A stretch of 64,000 bases of DNA, from the NCBI GenBank assembly GCA_037576215.1, contig JBANDB010000015.1, forward strand, positions 2,046,001-2,110,000, in the 5' to 3' direction. The stretch comes from Armillaria gallica (taxonomy: Eukaryota; Basidiomycota; Agaricomycetes; Agaricales; Physalacriaceae). The position numbers and the translations under genes are program-made. The first letter of the stretch is position 1, and each line of letters begins with the position of its first letter. The notes below the pieces were generated by a model. It saw nothing but the letters and a program-made list of their open reading frames with translations, made no database searches and had not been told where the DNA came from. This document shows positions 9,397 through 20,833 of the stretch, piece by piece.

Positions 9397-11537
9397 ATGG
9401 CGGGACCTACTTTCCTACTCGAACAACTCAGTGTCGTTCTCTTTCTCTGCGTGTCGTTCACCGGCGCCAACTATTGTCGAACGGTTCCTGGAGATCCAAG
9501 CTTTCCGTCTGCTGAAAAATGGCACAGTCTGAATTCTTCTGTCTCTGGCAGGCTTGTCAAAGCGGTCCCATCAGCTCAGTTTTGTAATATGCATGGCGGC
9601 TGCACTGACGCGGAATGGACCAGCGCGTCTTTTCGCGCCGATATACCTGGAGCCATGGATCAAGTGCGACAATTATCTGCCGTTAAACTACCCCGCTAAC
9701 CATCCTGACGCTTTGGCAGGTCAATTGGGAACAGGTGAACTTTTGTCATAATGCGCCAAATGAACACGTGCTAATTTCATCTTTCTTCAGGATTACGAAT
9801 CTGTTCCTCCGTCTATATGCCTGAGGAATTCGACAGATTGTGGTCAGGGTAATGTTCCCCTATACGCTATTTTAGCAGAGTCTGTCGAAGACGTGCAGGT
9901 AATTGATCACCTTTGTCATTGGGTGACCCCACACGAAATGATATCAATAAAGATTGGCGTCGCTTTTTCAAGCGCTCACAACCTTCGACTAGCAGTTAAG
10001 GCATCTGGCCATGACTATCTAGGACGATCGACTGCCCGAAATTCGCTTCTTATTTCTACGCGCAAGTTTCAAAATATCACCTTTACTGAGAACTTTATTG
10101 TCAGCGGGCATAACGCAGGATCAGCTGTCACTGTTGGTAGTGGAGTGCCCTTGAACACTTTGTATCAGGCAGCCAAGGAGCAAGGCAAGATCCTCGTCAG
10201 TGGTGTTGCTGCGACTGTCGTTGCAGCTGGTGGCTACATTCAGGGAGGCGGCCATTCAGCGCTCTCGCCCCTTTTGGGCCTAGCTGCAGATAACGTCCTC
10301 GGTAAGCCTTAACCGGTTTCACTGTGAATCAGTTACTAACGAGAATGACAGAGTTCGAAGTCGTGACTGCTAACTCAACATATCTGAAGGTGAACGAAGA
10401 AGAACACGCCGATTGTCAGTGCCCCAGTTTCTTTCAGCTCTACCGACTTTCTGATAACTTTAATCTTCCTACCAGTGTTCTGGGCATTACGAGGAGGCGG
10501 TGCAGGATCATGGGGTGTTGTCGTCTCAGCCACATTCCGTACATTCCCTACCTTCAATGCCACAACTTCGCTCGTATCGATGGTCGCTAACAACACTGTG
10601 GCACTTGGATCGATTATGGCGACGCACGCCAAGCATATCTTTGATTGGGACGATCTATCCATGGGCCAATATTTTTACGCCTACGAAAACACCACAGCGG
10701 ATGCATACTTGCTTGCTTTGGCTTCATATTTCCCCAGAATATCTTCGGATGAAGCTGCTGCTGCTCTGAAGCCATTCCTAGACGATGCAGAGGAGTTTGG
10801 ACAGATCGTTGGACAGCAATTTAACGAAACCAACATAAACGACGGGGTAACGACAGTCGACGATGTAGTTGGCTCGAACACTGTGTTAGGTTCAAGACTT
10901 ATCCCGGCAAGTACGTATCGCGATCACCCTGACACTTTCGGCCATGTATATACTCAGCTTTTTGATGCTGGGGCTGTTGCGTGAGTTACCTTTTCAATAT
11001 ATGTTGATAATACATTCTGATAAACTTTATGACGGACATAGCGTACTTGGTCACTTAGTTGCGGGAGGTAGGAACTTTATAGTTGAGCAAGATGTTCTTT
11101 GTACTCACTTGACAATAAATCACAGGAAAGGTATCAGAAAACGCATACATTGACTCTGCTATTCATCCTGCATGGCGAACAGCGAAGACACATGTACGAA
11201 TATTTTTCTGTACTTCAGACTCGATCTAACCTTTTTCCAGATTATCCTTACCAACAGTTGGGCAGACTCCACGTCACTGTCAAATATTTCCTCCATTCAG
11301 AACGCATTCAAGGACTCCCAGCTGCCTATCCTTGAACAGATCGCTGGATCACCTGGTGCCGCATACTCTAATGAGGCTGATTCTTTGGAAGAGGACTTCA
11401 AGACTACATTCTTCGGACCCAATTATCCGCGTCTCGAAGATATCAAAAGGAGGTATGATCCAAAGGACATGTTTATCGTGGCAGCAGGAGTTGGTAGTGA
11501 TAAGTGGGACAAAGACGGACTTTGCAGGGTAGACTGA
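9397..11537 (+). CDS. F1: secreted FAD-linked oxidase, BBE-like (copy 1 of 3)
   Basis: Nine exons: 9397-9663, 9720-9734 (15 nt), 9791-9898, 9953-10301, 10352-10414, 10476-10980, 11042-11067, 11126-11193 and 11241-11537. All join in frame to 565 aa. An N-terminal signal peptide (hydrophobic VVLFLCVSFTG) precedes CRTVPGDPSFP. The PCMH-type FAD domain has KASGHDYLGRS, whose His150 is the expected 8-alpha-histidyl FAD attachment site, plus GGYIQGGGHSAL and WALRGGGAGSWGVV. The second bicovalent Cys is absent (QGGGH). The C-terminal BBE motif is NYPRLEDIKRRYDPKDMF. Likely an extracellular oxidase producing H2O2 from a sugar, alcohol or aromatic substrate; substrate not predictable. Several N-glycosylation sequons. 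Confidence 0.92.
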
Positions 11538-11716
11538 ACTCAGTTCACTAATGTCGGGTCTCTAAAATCCGCTCGAGTACTTTACAGTGTAAATATCGCA
11601 GAATGTTAGGTTTACTGACGACAGGATGCTATCTCCAAAAGCTTTGACTACAAAATCCGCTGCGGCGCACACCCAGCGTCGTTGCCTACCAATTCCGTCT
11701 CACCAAGCCCCGAGAT

Positions 11717-12280
11717 TCAACTACCCACGGCCTTGCAGTCACTGCATAAGTCGGTATGCAGCAAGCTCAGTGCGATGGTTCGACACCTTGTAACGCCAAG
11801 TGGAGACCTCCCGCATCCAAATTTTGGTCTCAGGTCGTTTCTCGTCGTCGCGTATGGTGTCGAACACTCCTGAATATCACGTAAGGCGTGTCGCAGATGA
11901 TCGATGATCTTCGAGGGCAGACGCCCGTGGTCCGCTTTTACCACTGCGATATCATAGTCTACGGTCTGCGATCTTAGAATAGCCAACTCGTTAGCGGAGA
12001 GACGTTGAACTAGTAGAACAGCAGCAGATATGAATGGCCAAAGCGCCTGATTACTGTGGCTGCGAGAGGTCCAAATGTATTTGAGCCTTCTGCTTGGAAT
12101 TGAAGGTCGAGGGTCGTTCGGGTACATAAAGTTCGTAGCAGCTAGATAATGCAAATGAACACGAGTACTGAAAGAAAATTAGCGGATTGACTCACCTTTG
12201 AACTGAAATCCAACGTCGTCCACGATTCACTCTGGTAAAAAGTCTTGCATGTCGTGTCAGACAAATTTAGAGGTGCGCGT
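11717..12280 (-). pseudogene. K7: decayed kinase-like gene
   Basis: Minus reading keeps SAAVLLVQRLSANE, DHLRHALRDIQE and a frame-shifted remnant of the WMWEVSTW region (FGCGRSPLGV). The 5' side retains the first-exon end and a gtgagt donor near 12195. The Lys-bearing strand is degenerate and the whole C-lobe is missing. Relic only. Confidence 0.65.
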
Positions 12281-12300
12281 CGATGGCGGCGTTAATGAGG

Positions 12301-12308
12301 ACTAGCCT
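12301..12308. repeat. 8-bp target-site duplication, left copy
   Basis: ACTAGCCT, identical to 12803-12810 at the other end of the element. Confidence 0.8.
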
Positions 12309-12802
12309 AGGACCCACGATTATCCTCTCGGAGGTTGGTTCTCTAGTCCGGACAAGTTTGGGGTCGTGGAGCCCCAATGTCAGGTTATAATTCGGACAAA
12401 TTGAGCTTCTCTCACCGACATGTTGGATTTTTTATCCGGACAACAATTGGCGTTCGTACAAGGTCAGTTTTGAATTCGGACAGATAGCACCGGGCATTGT
12501 GCTTGGAGCTAGCATTGTATGCTATGTTATAATAGCGTTGAGTGGCACAAATTGAATATTTTTTACTGAGAACACTGACTTGTCTTTGCAGTTTCGGACC
12601 GTGGACAAATTTTAGTGACTTTTAGCGAATTTTTACGATTTTTGACATGTCAGTTCCAGAATTCGGACAAAAACTGACCCACAGAAGGTAACGTTCTGAA
12701 TTCGGACAAATTTGGAGGTATTTCGACGAGAAAAAATCCGGACAAATTTTGGAAAATCGCGAAATTTTGGAACCAACCTCCGAGGGGATAATCATGGGTC
12801 CT
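12309..12802. mobile_element. Non-autonomous hAT-like DNA transposon, 494 bp
   Basis: Terminal inverted repeats of about 34 bp with 3 mismatches start AGGACCCAYGATTATCC. They are flanked by a perfect 8-bp duplication, ACTAGCCT. There is no transposase ORF. The interior carries at least six copies of a TTCGGACAAATT-like motif in direct and inverted orientation, like subterminal transposase-binding repeats of hAT elements. It inserted into a relic of a kinase first-exon region. The 8-bp duplication fits hAT best; other superfamilies are not excluded. Confidence 0.8.
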
Positions 12803-12810
12803 ACTAGCCT
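12803..12810. repeat. 8-bp target-site duplication, right copy
   Basis: ACTAGCCT, pair of 12301-12308. Confidence 0.8.
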
Positions 12811-13670
12811 GCGCTATGCTAGTGCCATCGACGAGCATCGACGCCACTTGATGATCGCTGTCGCAGCGCAAGAATGCCACGTGTTCAGGATCGACCACGA
12901 CCTCGACTCAATTCATTCCTTGCTCTCCCACCCTGCGACAATGCTCGTCTCTTCCATTCCGTCTCTGTGCCACAATCTCGACAAGCTCGACGCGTGAATT
13001 CCTACTTTTTGAGGGGTCCAACGAGGGTTCAAATCGAAGATCTGCATATATGCTAGCCCACGTTTCTGCATAACGGTGCGAGGATTGGCTCGAGCGACAG
13101 CTTCTGGCATCTGGGAGGTTTATGCTGGTAGTCAATGTGCGTTGGATATCTATATCCCTCTTCACGTTCATTGACCTTCCTGTGTATGCAGAGTCGATAG
13201 GCAGCTACAACGCGCCTTGCTTGGATCACGGTTGTCTATCTCCAGACTCGCTCTGCTTTACCAATACTGCTGGTCTTCAGAAGGCGGACTCCGTATAGGC
13301 GTTGATCATTCTGTCAGCGACACCGGAAGTTTCAAAGTTTACGACCAGCGAGCAGGTGTCGATGCAATACAGGATGGTGGGTCTGCTTTTCTTCTTCGCT
13401 CTTGAAGCTTAACTGTGCTGACTGGCCCCTTGTATTTCAGTGGTCTCTTGCTTTTGTGTAACTTCAATTCGCTTTGCGGCGACTCCATTATGCATACGGT
13501 GGACGTTTAGCCTCGCTTTTGAGCGCTGTCACTAACTCACTGTGGACGGTACGTCTTGCTTATATGAGATCAGAGATATAGACCTTGCTCATTTTTTATC
13601 TAGCAGGATTTCATATTCACCCAAAATGAGATGCGCATATGCCTCATGGCCGAACCTAACACGCGTGAAT
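12811..13670. other. Intergenic, no supported gene
   Basis: Short plus-strand open stretches (12749-12997, 13217-13405, 13542-13778) lack recognisable motifs and are not joined by convincing introns. Confidence 0.4.
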
Positions 13671-13674
13671 CTTT

Positions 13675-14840
13675 CTAATTATCGTCTAGCGACTTGCCGA
13701 CTTCAGCTTCAGCCTGAGCAGGAGGAGAGCTGTACTTGGAACTCGCCACAATGTAAAGTGATGAGGCGCAACTTATAAAGCCACCAGTGCGAATTGGATC
13801 CTTGGTCTTATCTCCTGCTATACCGAACATATTGAAACTTAATCTCTCGCCTTCCTGTCGCCATCCTCTCTTGCGTCTTCTCCAGTCCGGTCCTAACATA
13901 GGCCCAAGTTCTCGTTCTACCATCACGAACCGCAGACTCGGCATCTGTAAAATCTTATGTTTGGAGAGTAGTCCGAGGAACAAAAGAAGGGAGCGGGATT
14001 GGGCCAAGGAGGGGTTTAGGGCTCGGTGTTGTCTGAGAAACTGGCGGAGCTTACCATCCTTGTCGCCGTCTCCTTGATCACTGCCATCTACTTCAATCCC
14101 TCCTCCGGCCTGCACCCAGTGACTTCGCCGGACGACGATACATTATCCTGAAGCAAAAACAGGTTTCGGCACACGGGTGTCAACATCGCTAGAGACTTTG
14201 AACCTGAGGCCTTGAGGATTGGATGCCGGACGTTGGACGCGCGTGCAGAATGTAACGATATTCGGGAGGCTAAGAATAGCTGAATACTTAGGGATGTTGG
14301 GTCAATGCGAGTAACTTACCATTCCCGATGCGTTCTCGCGTCCCTTTGTTCCGACCGTCATATCCTAGGTCTTGCTCACCGGACGACGATACTCGTCTCA
14401 GCCCAAAATCTGGCTCTTAAAGCGTCGACGTTGGAGGAGTTCGGTGGCACCGTAAAGTGCTCTCCAATGCTATCGCCGTGCTGATCAGAGAGATCAGGGA
14501 GAGTGACCACCCTGAAGTCAAGGAGTAGTGAGTGAACATACCCTCTCGCATGTTTCCTTACCCTTAGACCACTCCCGCTCCCATACAATTCGCCTCTCAT
14601 CGCTGCCGAGAACGACGAGGATGTCTTGCCCTCCATAACAAGTACGGGATGCTTGTCGTCTTCTCGGGGCAAAATTCGGTCCTTCCTCAATAGACTTCGT
14701 GTCATCGTTGACAGGGGTGCGGGTCGGTTACGTCGTCGTCCAATCAGACGTTGATGAGACTCGGTAGGGAAGAGTACGCTGCGGAAGGAAGGGTAGAACA
14801 AATGCGAGTAAACGGACCCTTGAATCCATGCCATGTGCAC
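13675..14840 (-). pseudogene. R1: member of an unidentified local repeat/gene family
   Basis: Minus-strand pieces in different frames match R3 at 32830-33620: KDRILPREDDKH then DILVVLGSDERRI, a middle HFTVPPNSSNVDALRARFW, and a C-terminal GDGDKDGKLRQFLRQHRALNPSLA. Some donor- and acceptor-like sites lie between them but the N-terminal piece changes frame. Family not recognised. The coding motifs, conserved across four copies, imply a former protein gene. Confidence 0.5.
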
Positions 14841-15655
14841 CAGACATCAATACTACGTCAAAGTCCTCCGTGTCAGCGTGGCCTTGATCCTGAGGTTTCG
14901 GGCTAGGAGGAATGGAATTCCGGGGAATGCACGCCTAAGGTCTCCGCGTCTCGATATTGTCGCCATGGAAATCATCCGGGTACAGTCAGGAAATGCTGGT
15001 CAAGTCCAGAACGCGGTACTTACTATCAGGAAACGGCGCACGTAGGCAAGAAGATCGGGAAGATGAGGTCAGCAGCGTTGCCTTGCCGGAGGCCTCTGAC
15101 CGAACTCACATCTCACTAGACTCGCATTCTTGCTTGCGAGACACAATTCTCGGACTATAAGTTCCTGTACTACTTACCTGAATTCTTTCTTCATCAGCTG
15201 CTATTCTTCCGAGTCTTCCATTTTGCTTTTCTCCGGTTTTGCTTTGGCTTCTTAAAGACGGCGTGACGACGGTCTATCGAGGTTTCTGGAGTGAATTATA
15301 TTCAGATATATTTTCACGAATGGCACTTCCTACGAATCGGATACAATCTTTGGTTATCTTTGGGTTATCTTCCGAAGGTGTCGGTGTTGGTGTTGTCAAC
15401 AGCACAAGGTCCCAATAAGGAACGGCCGTGTCCACAGCCCCAACATTGCGTGCCATGCGCCATGGTCGCGAAGGGTCATACCGTTGTGATCGCACTTTTG
15501 AGCGCGTCGCGCGGAGTAGAAGGTATCAGACCGTAGTGGCATGATATAAACACGCATGTTCTTCCTTGACAGCTACCATCGCCATTGACAGTGAGCTCTA
15601 TTGTCGTCAAATTTTAGGTGCGAACTTAACGACTTGCCTTTGCAGCTGACAAGCT
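14841..15655. other. Upstream region of the DUF6535 gene
   Basis: No supported gene. It presumably holds the promoter of the gene starting at 15656. A repeated TTTGGTTATC-type motif at about 15350-15375 is the only visible structure. Confidence 0.4.
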
Positions 15656-18600
15656 ATGGAATCATCTGAGAATCGTACCGGGGACCCGTCTCATCCACCA
15701 GCGGGTGAGACTCGTACCCCTGCAGCGGCTGCCGCTGAAGGCGCTCATTCCCAAACCAACGTTCCAAGTGGGACGTATTTTGGACTGAGAAGGAATCAGC
15801 TCCATTTTGGGGGACTCGGTGTGTCTGTTTACTTCAACTTTTCCGCCATGATATTTAACTGTCTTCAGGCGCTACTCCACGCGACTATAAAGCGCGCTAC
15901 CCTCCTGATCCTTATGGCCAAGAGATGTCCGAAAATGCACGAATATGGCCCATCTACAACGAAGAAGCCGCTGATTTTGACGCCAATATGTTGGCAGAGT
16001 GGCGGGATACTATTGATGTCCTACTTGTTTTTGTACGTCTCACGTTTCCTTGAAAAGTCGGGCTCAAGTGTAATGATGACAATGTAGGCTGGTCTTTTCT
16101 CTGCGGTACTAACAACATTCGTGGTCCAAACGTCGCAAAACATGCGGCCAGATTACAACAAGGCATCCGTGTTCCTTCTCTTCGAAATCCTCAAGGCTAC
16201 AGCATCAAACGGCTCCCAAATCTCTATTCCTCCCTTTCCTACTGCCTTCTCTTCTCGCAGCCATTCCGACGAGTGGATACACAGTTTGTGGTTCTCGAGT
16301 CTGACGCTCAGTCTCATCACTGCCCTCGTCACCGTTTTGGTCAAGCAGTGGCTCCACCAATACGTCGCCGTTGTCTCTGACAGCTCTGCGCGTGACCGTG
16401 CCAGAATCCGACATATGCGATATGCTGGACTACAGACGTGGCAGGTGCCGATGATCATCGGCTTGCTTCCGGTCCTACTTCATGTTTCGTTGGCGCTCTT
16501 TTTTGCTGGCCTCGCTATTTTCTTGTTCTCTCTGAATATGAAAGTGGCTTGGCTAGTGTCTATTATCGGTGCAGCGACATACATGGCCTACATTATTGCC
16601 CTCATCCTCCCTCTCATCCACCCCTACTGTCCATACAAGGTCCCGTTAACGTTTTACGTCCACCGTCTGTATCAATTCGTCAATGACTATCTCATTCCAC
16701 ATATTGTCCTCATGCAACACTGTCTGTATACTCACATGTTTGGCCGGCGCGACAGCCTTACTACTGAGGAAGAATGGCGTGTGGATTTTATCCAAAACCG
16801 CCCAAGAATTCCCACTCTGAAGGAAATCGAGTACCACCACGTTCAGGAATGTACTGAAAAAGTGGATGTGCAATCACTACTATGGCTGCACTCCTCCACA
16901 TCAAACACGTCGGTGCACCAAAGTGTGCTTCAAGCTATTTCTGGAATGACGTCCAACACTTTGGGACGTCTTCCAGGTGAATATGTGTCCACATTTAAGC
17001 TATCTCTGCACCGGCAGATAGAGGACATTAAATCACTTGCACTGTCTCCCGACGCCAACGGTGAATTGGATGAACTGGAGCTCTACTGCAGAGCGTTATC
17101 GCTTCTTTGTAGTCATCCGATAGGTGAATGTTCCACTGAGCAGCTAAAAATGGTACTGTACTCCACAACAAGTACCAAGAAGGCGTCAGCTTTCTTCCTC
17201 GGAATCCTTCGAGGCCCGCAACGCTCTTCCCTCACCTTGCACTCAGTGGTATGGAAGATACTAGTCGATGCCACCATCTTCTCCCCGCCCAATTCCAGTG
17301 GTGCTCTGGAGTTAGAGCTTAAGCTTATGGAAATCCTTACCAGTTCCTCAAGCGCAGGTGAGAGCGGAGATTTCACCACCATCGACAAGCCTACAGACGA
17401 GTTGAGGCGGCACATACTTGGCAAAGTATCGCCGAGCTGGGGGTATCATCGCATTCAATTCCCTACGACGACCGTCTCCTCTATCCGAATTGATACCACG
17501 ATTGCATTTGTCTCCAGCATTCAGCATAGATTTCGCAATTTAGTGTATGTGTCAGATCGAAAGCAGCAGATTGAAGCTTCCCTTGCCATCGTCAAACATA
17601 CCGGCCTCCTTATCCCTACGCTTGACCGGAAAGAAGCGGACACGGTCCTGGATGCGTTATACTCCTTGCTTTGCTCGGAAACTTTTGCCGTTGTCGGAGA
17701 TCTTAGTGCACTTGTGCACCAGATATTCATGGTTTTTAATGATCATCGACCTCAGTTTGAATCTTCAATCCTGAGCCAGTCGTTCTTTTACATACGAAGC
17801 AGACGATTCTGTTGCGTTACTTATCAGTGCTACCTTCGTTCACTAGCAGGCGACGACGAGAGCTTGGAGAATGACACAATCCTTCCCATCCTGGAGCATT
17901 TCCTATTATTTTGTTGGAGTATTTATGAGGACACTGCTCTTACCGACTTACCCGGGCTACCTACCTTCAGTGACCGCCATGGAATCCTTGCTTTCTCCCA
18001 TTCTTACCCTCTTACCCTCTTACGTCATGGCGACGAACAGTTACCGGACCTCTTTCGGATCGACTCGCTCGTCGAGACTATGTTGCTTCTCATTAAGGGA
18101 CATAACGAGAGCATCCTCTATGGGTGGGCACAGCTTCCTATCATGCGTTGTATCTGGCTCGAGTGTCTTCCTCGATTAGTGCAGTGGTCATTGGGAGAAC
18201 AATTCCGCCGATGGGACTTTCTCAAACGTGTCCTCGCCATTGTTGTGATCGGGAGGCTGCGGAGTACGCTTGGCTATTGTGACGACAAGGAATCTCTGCC
18301 ACAGTATGATTATGAGACGTATATGATAGTTGCAAATGAACTGCCTTGGCTACATGAAGTTTTTTCTTCCGGTTCGTCTAGGTGTGCCCACTTTTCATTG
18401 TTGATTCATGTTCCTGTCTAACGTAGAACGTGAAAGTGGTGGAGAGTCCAATGTAGTGGAATATTCACAGGTGTGGAGTTTTCACGACACGGTTAAACTC
18501 CTAGACTCATTGATGATAGGTTGCAGCACACCCGAAATTCCAGGAATTCTTGAATTCCGTTCATCCATTGCAAGAAGATGTTGAAAGTGCATATTCTCAT

Positions 18601-18762
18601 TTGCATCGGGAAATACCTGGAGTCACAGGGTTTCTCAGAGCGCTCCGAGTCACAGTAGACAGGATTGGTAACTCTGTTAGACAATTAGAAAATGCTGACA
18701 GTACTGCCACAGTAGCGTCAAGCCCCGGACACGAGGAACTCAGACAGGCGGCGAGAGACTGA
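15656..18762 (+). CDS. DUF6535-domain multi-pass membrane protein
   Basis: Five exons: 15656-15818, 15869-16032, 16088-18381, 18437-18470 and 18520-18762; 965 aa. The N-terminus is Ala/Pro/Ser-rich and disordered. The domain begins ARIWPIYNEEAADFDANM, then WRDTIDVLLVFAGLFSAVLTTF (TM1, about 98-122). Further membrane segments lie at about 175-198, 227-258 (probably a hairpin) and 261-286. The remaining roughly 650 residues are helical and probably cytoplasmic. The family is frequent in agaricomycetes with no known function. The acceptor before exon 4 is a weak AAG. An alternative pair (donor 18372, acceptor TAG at 18426) also keeps frame, and reading through gives an early stop at 18421. The last two exons are supported by the relic at 1829-2130. 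Confidence 0.85.
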
Positions 18763-18919
18763 ACTAGAATCAATAGATAGATGGTTCGTACTAAATAATG
18801 GTCCCAACAAAGAGTCGTCTGACTCTTACACCCTGACAGTAATCGAATACCCCCAATAATAGAATGATATACAAGCTAAGAATGAGTGAATACCTATGTT
18901 GTTGGGTGGATAAAAGTAA
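18763..18919. other. 3' flank of DUF6535 gene
   Basis: No feature seen apart from AT-rich stretches that could serve polyadenylation. Confidence 0.3.
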
Positions 18920-19400
18920 CTTACCATTGCCGACACGTCCATGGCTCCCGCCCCCGATCCCTATGGTATGTTTGCCATACGGCGATATTCGCCTCAGCGC
19001 AAAGTCTCGGTCTTAAGGCGTCAATGCGTCAACGTCAGAAGAATCAGTGGTACTGTAAAGTGCTCTCAAAAGCTACCCAGAGAGGGGAGAGTGAGTAACC
19101 TTGAACGTCAGCAAGGAGCGAGTGAACTTACCCTCTCTCGTGTTTCCCCACAATTCCAGTACAATTTGCCTCTCATCGCTGTTAAGAACGACGACGAGGA
19201 GTCAGGACATCTTGCCTTCTACAACAACTTCACGATGCTTGTCTGCCTCCTGGGGCAATTTTGGGCCCTTCCACTTGCGAGAACTCAATGTACATCATGG
19301 CATCGCTGGCAGGGGCGCATGTCGTTCAGAACATTATCGAATCCGGGTGACGTTGGTGAGACTCAGTAGGGAAGAGTACACTGCGGAAGAAAGGTTGGAA
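18920..19400 (-). pseudogene. R2: decayed member of the R family
   Basis: Minus-strand similarity to R1 and R3: traces of the NSSxVDAL segment near 19020-19050, and of the EDDKH...SDERQIVLE segment at 19150-19270, in broken frames. The plus-strand ORFs here (18941-19403) are complementary shadows. Confidence 0.45.
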
Positions 19401-20833
19401 TAAAGGTATCACTCGACAAACGGACATGCCGCGTACACCAAGCCACAGCAATGATATGGATTGTGAGCACCCACGGGAGCGAGCGCCAGCGTTCTTGTTC
19501 CGGTAAGCTTACTGTTTGGGCAGAGATTTGTATCAGAGAGAAAGACGCTGTCGTGAAATCCGGGAGGGCATACGTCAGACGCGTCATACTTAGTAGCATG
19601 CTGAGAGCGCAAGAGGGAAAACAAAAATTGATAGACCAGCAACGATAGACTCAGCGATACCCGGTAAAACACGACAGACAAGTAGACACACCTATATACC
19701 AAATATCGCATGAACAAGGAATCGACAGTAAACTGAAGGAAATACGAGCAAAAAAAGACGGTTCTGGGCGAAGCGGGAATCTGCTCGGTGTGTGTTTGTT
19801 CGCATTTTGGCGGACGAATTTGGCCGGGCCACAGGTATAGTCATTGGTTAATGTATGCTCGCTGGCGCTCGCGACCACATTAAAATCGTCTTTTCACCGG
19901 AGCCCTTGATCTTGGGACATTGTGATTTCGGGCGATAGAAAGGTGGAATGAACGGTAAATAAGGGCCCAAAAACACTTACAGGGTCAAGAAGGAGACCAG
20001 GATGGCTTTGAAGAGTCTTGGAAATAGTTGTTGGACAGAAATAAAGGGCGGCGGAGAAAACTAGTGATGGACTAGCGAGAGAAAAAAGACGACTCGGCTG
20101 TATCCGAGCTTGTTTCTTATTTTGGGCATCAACGTCCATCTCGCGACGATGATGTCAACTTGTCAGTACCGTGCTTTGTGACGCATATTACCCACGCACG
20201 GGCAGTATCTCGGTACAAAGCGGAGTGATAGGTAAAGGTGGCAAAGGTGAGAGGCCGGATAAACCGTGCGGCATCGTTCTTTGTGCGCTTTCAATACACT
20301 CAGCATTGAAAACTGACTTTGCTAGGTTTTGTTGTTTCACCACAGTCGAGAATGCACCCCCATCCATTCAAAGCAGGGGATTATTCCTCAGAAATCACGG
20401 GATGTAAAGTATTTGAAGTGCACTAATGTCAGATCTGACTTCGGGTACCGAAGTACTGAAGCCTTGCTTTCTTCAGGTTCTCTAATCTCCAATGGGTTCT
20501 TCCACTTCGCTATAATTTGAGGGGCCCGAAGAAGGTGAGAATATCCATCCTCACGCTTTACAACTACGAAAGGAACGATCGATAGGAAGGGTATTCATCT
20601 TGAAATCTTTGAGGTAGGTTGTTTTGTTCACTCATTCTGACTTTTCGGAATCAGAAGATGCTTCGTCGTGAGGAAGGATATTATTTCAGTGAGTAAGTAC
20701 GAGGATATACTTCTCATACTTACGAAACTAATGAGACGACACAGGCCAGCATAATAGTATGCTTTGTCGTCGATCCTAGTTCAACGTTGAATTATCATGA
20801 TGAAAAAGACATTCTTATTGTCGAGATCTATGT
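19401..20833. other. Intergenic between R2 and M2
   Basis: The best open stretch is minus 20139-19894 (81 codons, RLFSLASPSLVFSAALYF, one possible hydrophobic segment) with no recognisable family. I see no other gene. Confidence 0.35.

Larger units (their letters stand above)
8450..11735. repeat. Segmental duplication block B, copy 1 (B1)
   Basis: Homologous to 29144-32440 (direct) and, from about 9030 on, to 38470-41525 (inverted). Carries the kinase tail relic, a degenerate non-coding stretch (8700-9200) and FAD oxidase F1 with promoter. Similarity fades at about 11735, after the oxidase stop. Confidence 0.85.

Noticed and set aside
18550..18762. Independent 70-codon gene after DUF6535
   Set aside because: Frame, acceptor TAG at 18519 and the match to the relic (EAHPKFQEFLN) show it is the last DUF6535 exon.
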